Below are positions 22,783 to 29,969 of a DNA stretch of 40,053 bases, in pieces. The stretch lies in contig NZ_FXAT01000023.1 of the NCBI RefSeq assembly GCF_900177725.1, positions 1 through 40,053 of the forward strand, written 5' to 3'. Made by a program: the position numbers and the translations under genes. Numbering within the stretch: position 1 is the stretch's first letter; every line of letters begins with the position of its first letter. Origin of the DNA: Paraburkholderia susongensis. GTDB lineage: Bacteria > Pseudomonadota > Gammaproteobacteria > Burkholderiales > Burkholderiaceae. Under the pieces are notes generated by a model. The model saw only the letters and a list, made by a program, of their open reading frames with translations, did no database searches and was not told where the DNA came from.

Positions 22783-24899
22783 GCCCCCACCGGCTTCTTG
22801 AAGCCGAAGCCCTTGCCCTTCACTTTTGGCTTCACCGTGAAATCCGGCTGGCCGTCGTTGTCCGGATAGGAGGCCGTGCACTTCGGGTCCGCCTGAAAGT
22901 TGGAACACCCCCAGAAAGGCCCCTTCTCGCTTTTGAGCTTGCGCAGCAGACCGACCTTGCATTTCGGGCATGGCACCGATGGAGCAACAGGCAGGTTCAT
23001 CGCTGCCGTGCGCAGCTGACCGACCACCTTTGTGATGAAAGCGACATTGCGCTCCATGAACGCCTCGTACGTCATGGCGCCACTGGCCACTGCATCCAGG
23101 GCCAGTTTGAACATGCCCGCCATCGCCGGATCCTTCACTGGTCCCGGCAGAGCATCGATCAGGGCGCGAGCGGGCGAACTCGACATGAATTTCGTCTTGC
23201 TGCCCTTCACCGGCGTCAGAAACGCCCGTTCCCGAAGGCCTTCAACGATCGAGGCCTGCGTCGCCTGTGTGCCGATCCCAGCGCCCTCTTTCAGACGAGC
23301 CTTGGCGGCCGGATCCGTTACATACTTGTGCAGGTCGACCATCGCTGCGCGAAGGGTCGCTTCGTCGAAGCGTGCCGGTGGCGTCGTCTTGCGGTTCGCG
23401 ACATCACATTGCCGGCAGCTCGCAGCATCGCCCTCTTTCATGGCCGGCAGCGTTTGCTTTCCGGACGCACTGTCGTCGCCGCTGTCGGCGTTGCTGTCTG
23501 CGGCATCCTCGTCGGGAAGTGCGTACACGTCTCGCCAGCCCGCCGACACAGGGGTTTTGCCATTCGCCCGGAAGCACTCGCCGTCGACAGTGACCTCGAC
23601 CTTGGTCTGCATGAATACTGCAGCCGGATAAAACTGCGCGATATAGCTGCGTACGATCAGGTCGTACACGTTGCGCTCGATCTCGGACAGGCCTGACAGG
23701 TCCGCAACGCCTTCCGTCGGGATGATGCCGTGGTGCGAGTGCCCTTCCATTTTCTTGTCGTTGAACGCGGACGACTTACGGGCCAGGTCTGCACCTTTGA
23801 TGAGTTCCGCGAGCGCCGGAACGTTTTGCGCCAACGCGGCCATGACGGCCGGCGCATCCTCGTGCTTCACGTCATAGAGGTAGCGATTGTCGGTCCGCGG
23901 ATAGCTCGTGACTTTGTACTGTTCGTACAGCGCCTGGGCCGCGTCCAGAATCTCCGTCCCGGTGTAGCCGTACTTCGCCACCGCGATCATCGTGAGCTCG
24001 TGGAGCGAAAGCGTTACAGGTGGCGCTTCCTTGCGTTCCGCTTTTTCATAGGCAGTGACCGTGCCGGCCTTGCCTGACAGGCGTACGGCCACTTCCTGTG
24101 CAATCGTCGCGTCGACCAGCCGGCCTGCATCGTCCAGACCACCCTGCTCTTCCCCGGCCTTCCAGTTCGCCCGAAATTCGCCCAGCTCATGCGTGAATGC
24201 AGCGGACAACGTGAAAAAAAGAATCGGCTTGAAATTTTCGATTGCGCGGTCGCGATCGACGACGAGCTTGAGCGTCGGCGTCTGGACACTGCCCGCAGTT
24301 AGTGGGCCGCCGTCATAGCCAAGCTCGCGAGCGCGAATCGTCGCGGCCCGCGTGGTATTCAGACCAATCAGCCAGTCGTAATGCGATCGCGCCAAAGCCC
24401 ACCTGTACCACGCGCGGAACTGCGGTTCGTCGTTATCGCGCATGGTGGCCAGCGCTTCCCTAACCTTCTTTTCGTTGTAGTCGTCAACGAGCAGGCGACG
24501 AACAGGTTTGCTGTTACCCACGAACATCAGGACTTCATCGACCAGCAACTGCCCCTCTGCGTCCGGGTCACCCAGGTGAATCACCTCGTCGACCTGCGGA
24601 AGCAGCGTCGCAATCGCGTTGACGGTTGCCTGTTTGTCGTCGCATGGATGGAGGATCCACTCCGGCGGCACGATGGGCAGGTCGCATGCGCGCCATACCT
24701 TGTTGCCGGCCTTGTTCAGGGGCACGTCATCCGGAAGGTACTCATCCGGCATGGCCTGCTCGAGGATGTGCCCCGCAAGGGGGATGAAGTAGTCATCGCC
24801 AACCTTCGTTGCGATGCCTTTACGTTCCGGTGCGCCAGGCAGAACGGCGACGACAGCCTGTGCGAGACTGGATTTTTCTGCAATGAACAAGCGTTTCAT
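22779..24899 (-). CDS. topB: DNA topoisomerase III (type IA)
   Basis: The 706-residue product starts MKRLFIAEKSSLAQAVVAVL, the Toprim opening with its Glu; the acidic triad follows in LGDPDAEGQLLVDE. The catalytic Tyr is in TSYPRTDNRYLY, near residue 333, and the C-terminus has a C4 zinc finger (CPKCKVGLLRKL, then WGCSNFQADPKCTASYP). This is the plasmid topoisomerase III known as TraE in IncP. It may resolve DNA during replication or transfer. The ATG at 24897-24899 is preferred over a GTG two codons upstream. It leads the transfer operon. Confidence 0.95.
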   Translation of the reverse strand: MKRLFIAEKSSLAQAVVAVLPGAPERKGIATKVGDDYFIPLAGHILEQAMPDEYLPDDVPLNKAGNKVWRACDLPIVPPEWILHPCDDKQATVNAIATLLPQVDEVIHLGDPDAEGQLLVDEVLMFVGNSKPVRRLLVDDYNEKKVREALATMRDNDEPQFRAWYRWALARSHYDWLIGLNTTRAATIRARELGYDGGPLTAGSVQTPTLKLVVDRDRAIENFKPILFFTLSAAFTHELGEFRANWKAGEEQGGLDDAGRLVDATIAQEVAVRLSGKAGTVTAYEKAERKEAPPVTLSLHELTMIAVAKYGYTGTEILDAAQALYEQYKVTSYPRTDNRYLYDVKHEDAPAVMAALAQNVPALAELIKGADLARKSSAFNDKKMEGHSHHGIIPTEGVADLSGLSEIERNVYDLIVRSYIAQFYPAAVFMQTKVEVTVDGECFRANGKTPVSAGWRDVYALPDEDAADSNADSGDDSASGKQTLPAMKEGDAASCRQCDVANRKTTPPARFDEATLRAAMVDLHKYVTDPAAKARLKEGAGIGTQATQASIVEGLRERAFLTPVKGSKTKFMSSSPARALIDALPGPVKDPAMAGMFKLALDAVASGAMTYEAFMERNVAFITKVVGQLRTAAMNLPVAPSVPCPKCKVGLLRKLKSEKGPFWGCSNFQADPKCTASYPDNDGQPDFTVKPKVKGKGFGFKKPVGA

Positions 24900-24988
24900 T
24901 CGCACCCACCGTCTTTAGCCTTGGTGAGCACATAGAGCACGCGCACGTCTACACCTATAATGGCGATAGCCATATAGTCGGATCCCAT
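24896..24988 (-). CDS. Possible leader ORF in front of topB, 30 aa
   Basis: A short frame (MGSDYMAIAIIGVDVRVLYV, ending AKDGGCE) stops in a four-base ATGA overlap with the topB start, the same arrangement used throughout this operon. An internal ATG at 24971-24973 would give 25 residues. No strong ribosome site is visible. Its job may be to couple topB translation to the leader. It could also be chance. Confidence 0.35.
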   Translation of the reverse strand: MGSDYMAIAIIGVDVRVLYVLTKAKDGGCE

Positions 24989-25004
24989 TCGAAATTGTGG
25001 CCAG

Positions 25005-25037
25005 GCTGACGTCGGTGTTACCAGCACCGACGTCAGC
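25005..25037. promoter_or_regulatory. Perfect 13-bp inverted repeat before the transfer operon
   Basis: Arms GCTGACGTCGGTG (25005-25017) and its complement (25025-25037) are separated by seven bases. It lies between the RHH regulator gene and topB, so it could be an operator, an attenuator or a partial terminator. No T-run follows on the minus strand. Confidence 0.6.
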
Positions 25038-25052
25038 CGCTTCATTGTTACC

Positions 25053-25256
25053 CTATCGTCCTGCCCTTTTTTTCCCTGGTGCAATGCCTCCTGCCGATGA
25101 GCCGATGCCCTGCTCCTTTACATCGCGACGCATTACCTCGCGAAGTTCTACGACGAGTTGTGCGTTCTTCGAGCGCAAGTTCTGCTCGGCGCGACCAGTC
25201 AGCCAGCCATCGATTTCCTCAGGTAACCGGTACTGCGATCTCACAACAGGTTTCAT
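25053..25256 (-). CDS. Arc-type ribbon-helix-helix regulator, 67 aa
   Basis: The product is a single RHH domain: strand VRSQYRLPEEIDGWL, helix GRAEQNLRSKNAQLV, and helix ELREVMRRDV, followed by a basic Gly-rich tail. The fold binds DNA as a dimer of dimers. The ATG at 25254-25256 has AGAGGT upstream. The gene is divergent from the tandem RHH gene at 25338 and shares an 81-base intergenic region with inverted AGTGCC sites. It is the first gene of the transfer direction and probably represses that operon and itself. Confidence 0.85.
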   Translation of the reverse strand: MKPVVRSQYRLPEEIDGWLTGRAEQNLRSKNAQLVVELREVMRRDVKEQGIGSSAGGIAPGKKRAGR

Positions 25257-25284
25257 CCGAACCTCTAAATTCAGCACGCCAGTT

Positions 25285-25317
25285 AAGTGCCTAAATGGCA
25301 CTATAAATTAGTGCCAT
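25285..25317. promoter_or_regulatory. Operator cluster between two divergent RHH genes
   Basis: Three half-sites of AGTGCC alternate in direction: AGTGCC near 25285, GGCACT near 25297-25302 and AGTGCC near 25310-25315. The last two form a perfect 9-bp inverted repeat (ATGGCACTA, 25295-25303, with 25309-25317). Alternating short half-sites at such spacing suit RHH dimers. Confidence 0.7.
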
Positions 25318-25337
25318 GCCGATGTCAATTTTACACA

Positions 25338-25826
25338 ATGATCGACGACACACATCGCTCGCAGTATCGGCTTCCTCGATCTCTATACGAGAAGCTTAGA
25401 GAGAGGGCTCAACGGAATCGTCGGTCGCTCAACAACGAATTGACATGGCGGCTTGAAGCGACTTTTGCGTCCACGCCATCGTCAGATCATCCAGAGTCGA
25501 TCGGAGCTGAGGCCGTTCACGCTCTGCTGGCAGAAATAACGCTCGCAGAACTCGGCTTATCGTCCGAAGAACCACACAGCGCTCACTACCGTCTGCCGCG
25601 CGCGCTATACCAGAAACTCAAAAGCGCCTCCAAAGACCGCGGCCAAACGATCAACGAAGAGATTGTCGAGCGCCTCGAAACTTCCCTGTATCCCGGGTGG
25701 ATAGGGAGCCTTCGCGACGTCTTGTCGAAAATGACGATTCCTGAGTTGTTGACGCAGCAAGCGCTTGAAACTCTTTTGCCGAGCCTGGTCGAAAAGATCA
25801 ACGCTGCTATGCAGAAGCCGCAGTAG
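25338..25826 (+). CDS. Tandem ribbon-helix-helix (double Arc-type) regulator, 162 aa
   Basis: The product contains two Arc-type RHH domains in one chain: residues about 7-42 (RSQYRLPRSLYEKLRERAQR, RRSLNNELTWRLE) and about 85-120 (SAHYRLPRALYQKLKSASKD, GQTINEEIVERLE). A helical C-terminal part follows (IGSLRDVLSKMTIPELLTQQ). One chain thus makes a built-in dimer, unlike the single-domain regulator transcribed divergently. The start MIDDTHRSQ at 25338 fits the first domain, though no strong ribosome site is seen. A strong terminator follows the gene. Both proteins may compete for the AGTGCC sites. Confidence 0.8.
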   Translation: MIDDTHRSQYRLPRSLYEKLRERAQRNRRSLNNELTWRLEATFASTPSSDHPESIGAEAVHALLAEITLAELGLSSEEPHSAHYRLPRALYQKLKSASKDRGQTINEEIVERLETSLYPGWIGSLRDVLSKMTIPELLTQQALETLLPSLVEKINAAMQKPQ

Positions 25827-25858
25827 TGACACTATGACGTAGCGGTGGTGGTGACGTC

Positions 25859-25895
25859 AGTGGGTAATTTTCTAAAAATTACCCACTGCTTTTTT
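25859..25895 (+). terminator. Rho-independent terminator after the tandem RHH gene
   Basis: A perfect 13-bp stem (AGTGGGTAATTTT, 25859-25871, with 25875-25887) and a three-base loop are followed by GC and six T residues. Confidence 0.9.
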
Positions 25896-25986
25896 CTGAG
25901 AATTGTGGTATTCGAGTGCGCTCACCAGAGCACGAAGCTTGGTAACGTCAAGGCGATTTTGTTAAAAACTCTTTGAAGCCGTTCCG

Positions 25987-26655
25987 TCAGGCGAGGGACA
26001 TTAGGACATCGTCAAATGTAGCGAGATCTAAACGCGCACAAATAGATTCTCGATGTCTTGCTACGGCGTTGTAGGAAAGGCCGACGCAGTCCGCGATCCT
26101 TTTGATTGGATATTGTAGGCGCGACAACTTGATGATGTGGGCATCCACACCGTCGAAGCTACACGAAGTAGCGCTGATTCTGTCCAGCGCCTGCATCGCC
26201 TCCGCGCCAAGACGCATAAACGCGTGCCGCCTTCCCCAAAGGTCCGACTCATTTTTCGCGGTCGGACTGCAGAAGAAGAGGTACCCTCCTCCTGGCAACG
26301 GTATCACGAGCCCCAGCGCCGATGTAGTCTCTCGAAATACCGGCCCCACAATGGGAAGCGCCTCACTGAGCCGGAAGGGTTCATTAAACGCTTCGGCAAT
26401 CTGGCCCAACCGATCCTCGACTCCGCGAGCAAATTCGAGCGTCCGCGCGTTACCCAGCATCACATAGGAATGCCGCGTCCACGTAATCCGTTTGCTGAGA
26501 AAACGGCAGTGTGCACGCGAGAGCAGGCACCCGGTTGCCCCTAGACTTTCCGCTATCGCCCGCAACCTGGCTGCGATCTTCGCTTGCGACGCGCTGCGCT
26601 GAAACATCACGCTAGCAGCCTCAATGTGCGTCGCCACAGAATCGAACCGCGTCAT
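25987..26655 (-). CDS. LuxR-type HTH regulator with N-terminal sensing region
   Basis: The C-terminal 50 residues form a LuxR/GerE-type HTH (HIIKLSRLQYPIKRIADCVG, LSYNAVARHRESICARLDLA, TFDDVLMSLA). The N-terminal 160 residues look like a small ligand- or protein-binding domain with VIPLPGGGYLFFCSP. Its size (222 residues) and order match LuxR-family regulators, but I cannot confirm the autoinducer-pocket residues. The gene is coupled to the REC-domain gene: its ATG (26653-26655) overlaps that gene's TGA, with a GTG one codon upstream as the alternative. The pair is probably one regulatory unit. Confidence 0.75.
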   Translation of the reverse strand: MTRFDSVATHIEAASVMFQRSASQAKIAARLRAIAESLGATGCLLSRAHCRFLSKRITWTRHSYVMLGNARTLEFARGVEDRLGQIAEAFNEPFRLSEALPIVGPVFRETTSALGLVIPLPGGGYLFFCSPTAKNESDLWGRRHAFMRLGAEAMQALDRISATSCSFDGVDAHIIKLSRLQYPIKRIADCVGLSYNAVARHRESICARLDLATFDDVLMSLA

Positions 26656-27902
26656 CACTCGCCGCCTTTGAGCGCATGAATTGCACTAGCTAGTGACTGG
26701 CTCGAATCAGCCAGCGGCACGAGGTATAGCGCCGCACCGCCCTCGTGGGCCTCCAACAGTGGCTCTAGCCCTTTCTGCGCGCACACCACAACAAACATGA
26801 ACCAATGCACCTGTTCCTGCGTAGTCAATTGCGCAACATGCCCGAGAAGCGCCCCCACAATTGCTTCCGCATCATTGACGACCAGCCTGTTGTCACGATA
26901 GTCAAACAAGTCCGGCAAACGCCGCGCGAGTTCCCCTAACTCGGGGGTCTCGCTTTCGATCAGGGCCCGCACCACCGATCCATGCTCGCCTAGCGCTGCG
27001 GCGACCTGGCAAACGAACTGACCCGTGCGATTTGCCTCCTGCGCAATGACCGTTGAGTAATCGCTTTGTGACCAGTCAAGGTAACGATCTCGACGCCGAC
27101 CAAGCTGAGCTGCGACCCGCACATAGACATCGATGTAATCTGGCTTGAGTTCCTCGACGTTAAGGGCAGCGACCTGCAGAGCGGTAATTCGATGTATCAA
27201 CAAGTCTTGCAGGTAACCCAACATATTCTCTTGCAGCAACTGGTGGTTCGCCCAATTCGCCCTACCCTTTTGCACTCCGTCCTGGACGAGTTTTCTCCAC
27301 GCATCCGCATCAACCGGTTTCGAAAGGAAGTACTGCACACCGCCATCGTTTATTGACGCAATGGTGTCGTCGAGGCTCATGTAACCTGTGCAGATTGTGC
27401 GTGCGATCCACGGGTATTGCCTCCGAGCGATAGACAGTAGCTCGGTGCCTCCGTGTGATGAGAGGCGTTGATCAGAGATCAGCAAGCGTAGCGTGCCGGC
27501 GTAGCGCTCAAGAAGTGCTGTTGCGGCGTCGAATGTACCTGCGGTAACGATTTTATAGTCACCGAGGAACATACGTGGAAAGTATTTGCACGCCATCTCT
27601 TCGTCATCGACAAACAGAATTTCCGGGCGTACGTCGATTTGGCTATCGAAATAGCGAAGCAGCGACTTGGACAAGTCGGCCAATGCTTCGGCACCGAGAT
27701 CGCAATCTCGTTCCGACGATAGAAAGGTTTTGGCTTCGGTGAGTGTGCTCAGCAGGACGTACCGATTATCCACCGATTTACCAGCTTGGTATTGAATTCG
27801 GCTAACCCATACTAGTCCATCGGCTTCCGAGCCGAGAGTGAATCTAACCCAACCATCCCGGGTTGCGTAGCGGTAGTTACTGACCTTCCCTGCAACGTGC
27901 AT
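26655..27902 (-). CDS. Response-regulator (REC-domain) protein, 415 aa
   Basis: A receiver domain covers about residues 93-210: acidic pair DD99-100 in ILFVDDEEMACKYF, phosphoacceptor Asp144 in LLISDQRLSSHGG, Thr172 in TICTGY and Lys195 in YFLSKPVDAD. A 90-residue N-terminal domain of unknown kind and a helical C-terminal region of about 200 residues flank it. No histidine kinase, DNA-binding or GGDEF/EAL/HD-GYP signature is visible. The ATG at 27900-27902 follows TGGGGAA. The next gene is a LuxR-type regulator, so the REC protein may pass a phosphorelay signal to it. The kinase is not on this plasmid. Confidence 0.8.
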   Translation of the reverse strand: MHVAGKVSNYRYATRDGWVRFTLGSEADGLVWVSRIQYQAGKSVDNRYVLLSTLTEAKTFLSSERDCDLGAEALADLSKSLLRYFDSQIDVRPEILFVDDEEMACKYFPRMFLGDYKIVTAGTFDAATALLERYAGTLRLLISDQRLSSHGGTELLSIARRQYPWIARTICTGYMSLDDTIASINDGGVQYFLSKPVDADAWRKLVQDGVQKGRANWANHQLLQENMLGYLQDLLIHRITALQVAALNVEELKPDYIDVYVRVAAQLGRRRDRYLDWSQSDYSTVIAQEANRTGQFVCQVAAALGEHGSVVRALIESETPELGELARRLPDLFDYRDNRLVVNDAEAIVGALLGHVAQLTTQEQVHWFMFVVVCAQKGLEPLLEAHEGGAALYLVPLADSSQSLASAIHALKGGE

Positions 27903-28569
27903 ACGACGATTCCCCAAGAAATACGGTGGGCTGACTTGATCATCGCAATACCTTCTGACCTAATTTCACCCTCGGGGCATTGTTGCCGTGTATGCAAATG
28001 CGACTCGAACGGTCAATTGCAACGACAACAGGCCATAACAAGGGAATATGGACGAGAACGAACGCAGGCGTATCAGCAGTCCCAAAGGCTGCCAAATTTT
28101 TACCTGGTGAGCAATAAGATTAGTCCTGCATTGAAGATAATTAACAAAAAAGCAGATATAAAAGCGTTGTCTGGTAACACAGCAAGCAGTCTTTCCATGC
28201 GGATCGCATAGAAATGCAAACGCTGCGTAATTAGGCGTCAGATTTTTTTTGACAACTGGCTATAAATTCCGAGACTAGCATGTATTGCATCGCACCCCAT
28301 CTCCTAAATACTGATGTTTTTCACAAATAATCACAAATATCAGCGCGGCGTGAAATTAGATGGCGAATCATTGACTTTCTTGTCAAGAAGTCAGAGTAGC
28401 CAATCGAATAGCTCGGGAATTTTTCGGGTGCGCGAGAACTCGCTATGGCGCGCGCGACGGAACGGCGCGTCGTGTTTGATGAAAAGCTTGGCGACGTTAC
28501 CAGTGGCTGCCGACATCCCGGTCTACGGCGAGTTGCCGTCGACACCATCTTAGTGTCGACCGGCCACTA
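27903..28569. other. Gene-free AT-rich region between the REC gene and rep
   Basis: I see no convincing gene in this 667-base stretch. It is AT-rich at 28100-28420. It holds a degenerate copy of the TTTTCGCGTACGCGAAAA palindrome at 28422-28439 and an inverted repeat (GTCGACAC, 28538-28545, with 28553-28560). A weak promoter may face the REC gene (TTGACC at 28011-28016 on the minus strand). A TTGACA at 28249-28254 lacks a matching -10 box. Open frames at 28314-28553 have poor composition. Confidence 0.5.
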
Positions 28570-28590
28570 ATCTGACATTTTCCGGGGTAG
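28570..28590 (-). repeat. Inverted iteron copy downstream of rep
   Basis: Read on the minus strand, this 21-mer (CTACCCCGGAA then AATGTCAGAT) matches the iteron at 29510-29530 with two changes. It lies about 20 bases beyond the rep stop codon and in opposite orientation to the main iterons. Confidence 0.75.
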
Positions 28591-28610
28591 CCTGACACCA
28601 GATGTGAATG

Positions 28611-29402
28611 TCAGAATAACCGTCCTTGCGGATCCGGTTTGAACTTGAACCGGAACCCCGTGACCTTGCGGCCTGCCGGTACGATTGGCTCCCACTCGAT
28701 GGCAAGACCATTTTTTTCCTGTAGCTCTTTCACTGCCGGCTCGATCACGCGACGGCGCAGCTGGGCCGAATCTTTCACACAGCTTTCCGGCGCTCCTACT
28801 GATTGGCAAAACGCGTCGTAGCCAATGGTTACAAAACCAGTATCGCGATACTGCGCCAAAATTTCGAGCAAACGCCATGAATAGATGGATCTCAGATCAG
28901 CCGCATGACGGAGTTTGTATTTCGTGAACTCGCTCTCGATACCGAGCAGGTACGGGGCAATGCTGGGCGCGAACTTAATATCCACCCATCCTGCGGTTGT
29001 CGTATCGACTTTTTCATATATCCACCGCACAACACGATGTTTGGTCGACTTCTTCCCTCGCTCAACAACCTCTTCGTCCCACTCAACTTTGCACTCAAAG
29101 AGGTTTTCCGCAGCTTCTTTCAGCTCTGTGTAGGCATGCTTGGCTTCAATGTGCGGATACGCTTCGACGAACTCTTTAACCGTTACGCGAATGACCCAGC
29201 CCGGAGCTTCACCTGTCGTCGGGTCCATTCGCATGGCCCGATCCTTCAAAATCTTGGCTTTCGGGTTGCATTTCGCGATAGCCAGTGCGAGGAGTCGCTT
29301 CTCCGACAACTTCATCCGCTGGATACGACGAACGAGCTCGTTCTTAATCGTCACACTCCGCTCGTGTGTGGCGGGTTCATCTGGGTCAACAAGAGTGCTC
29401 AT
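28611..29402 (-). CDS. rep: Rep_3-type replication initiator
   Basis: The 263-residue product begins MSTLVDPDEPATHERSVTIK and has the two winged-helix layout of Rep_3 initiators: LVRRIQRMKLSEKRLLALAI in the first domain, then LRSIYSWRLLEILAQYRDTG and DSAQLRRRVIEPAVKELQEK in the second. It ends GFRFKFKPDPQGRLF. Such proteins bind iterons as monomers and their own promoter as dimers. An iteron-like site overlaps the ATG region (29401-29418) and inverted half-sites lie just upstream, so autorepression is likely. No standard ribosome site is seen before this ATG. Five iterons follow upstream at 29491-29591. Confidence 0.9.
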   Translation of the reverse strand: MSTLVDPDEPATHERSVTIKNELVRRIQRMKLSEKRLLALAIAKCNPKAKILKDRAMRMDPTTGEAPGWVIRVTVKEFVEAYPHIEAKHAYTELKEAAENLFECKVEWDEEVVERGKKSTKHRVVRWIYEKVDTTTAGWVDIKFAPSIAPYLLGIESEFTKYKLRHAADLRSIYSWRLLEILAQYRDTGFVTIGYDAFCQSVGAPESCVKDSAQLRRRVIEPAVKELQEKNGLAIEWEPIVPAGRKVTGFRFKFKPDPQGRLF

Positions 29403-29448
29403 TCTGACAAATTTTGGGTTATCCTGACGGCCATAACAATATGTCAGA
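29401..29448. promoter_or_regulatory. Rep operator (inverted partial iterons)
   Basis: On the minus strand CCCAAAATTTGTCAGAAT (29401-29418) matches the iteron end CCCGGAATTTGTCAGAAT with two changes. CCTGAC near 29422 and GTCAG near 29442 form inverted half-sites. Rep_3 proteins repress their promoter through such sites. Confidence 0.65.
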
Positions 29449-29490
29449 TTACAGGTCGGCGCAATGCCGAGCTGCTTAAAAAATGAGCGC

Positions 29491-29591
29491 ATACCCGGAA
29501 AACGCCCGACTACCCCGGAATTTGTCAGATACACCCCGGAAAACGCCCGACTACCCCGGAAAACGCCCGACTGTCCCGGAATTTGTCAGAA
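29491..29591 (+). repeat. oriV: Five tandem iterons (replication origin)
   Basis: Five units of about 20 bp share a CCCGGAA core. Three (29491-29510, 29531-29551, 29552-29571) continue as AACGCCCGAC. Two (29511-29530, 29572-29591) continue as TTTGTCAGA. The spacing of two helical turns is usual for Rep_3 iterons. Two kinds of 3' half in one array is less usual. Confidence 0.88.
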
Positions 29592-29634
29592 TAGCTCACG
29601 GCAAAGCCTTATCCAGCAAGGCTTTGAGGGATCC

Positions 29635-29714
29635 TACAAACAGGTATACAAACAAGGTTTACAAACAAGAACAAATATATCAACAAAGGGAAAAACTCCA
29701 CCTCCTGTGGATAA
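29635..29714. other. AT-rich direct repeats and DnaA box of oriV
   Basis: TACAAACA occurs three times at 12-13 base steps (29635, 29647, 29660) in an AT-rich stretch that suits strand opening. A perfect DnaA box (TGTGGATAA) lies at 29706-29714. Both are beside the iterons. Confidence 0.75.
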
Positions 29715-29778
29715 CTTTCATTTTAGAAGCGCCCCTTTGCCTCTCTCGTGTCACCCGCGCCCGACCGTGGACGGCTGC

Positions 29779-29807
29779 GCTATCCACACCACAAGGGTGT
29801 GGATAGC
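29779..29807. repeat. 12-bp inverted repeat with DnaA-like boxes
   Basis: GCTATCCACACC (29779-29790) and its complement (29796-29807) are separated by ACAAG. Each arm contains a TATCCACA-type DnaA box with one mismatch. The hairpin may be an extra initiator site or a priming site. The rest of 29808-29969 is GC-rich and holds nothing I can name. Confidence 0.6.
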
Positions 29808-29969
29808 CCCGGTCCGTTGGCCCGGGGTCCCGCACCCGCCCACCGTCTCCCCACGGCCTTTGCCTTCGGCCTGACGCGCCCTTCGGGCTTGCCCAAATGA
29901 GAAAGAAAAGCCAAGACCATTCTCCTCGTGAAACGTTATCCAACATACGAAGGTTACCGGCGGACCGTT

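Noticed and set aside
28249..28277. Possible strong promoter with TTGACA
   Set aside because: No acceptable -10 box lies 16-18 bases downstream, and no gene on the plus strand follows.
28314..28553. Open frame of 79 codons in the gene-free region
   Set aside because: It has poor amino-acid composition and no ribosome site, and it runs through the degenerate palindrome and an inverted repeat. A frame on the other strand is equally open.
29491..29591. Possible CRISPR-like repeat array
   Set aside because: The units are directly joined at about 20 bp without unique spacers, lie beside a Rep_3 gene and have the form of iterons; no cas genes are present.
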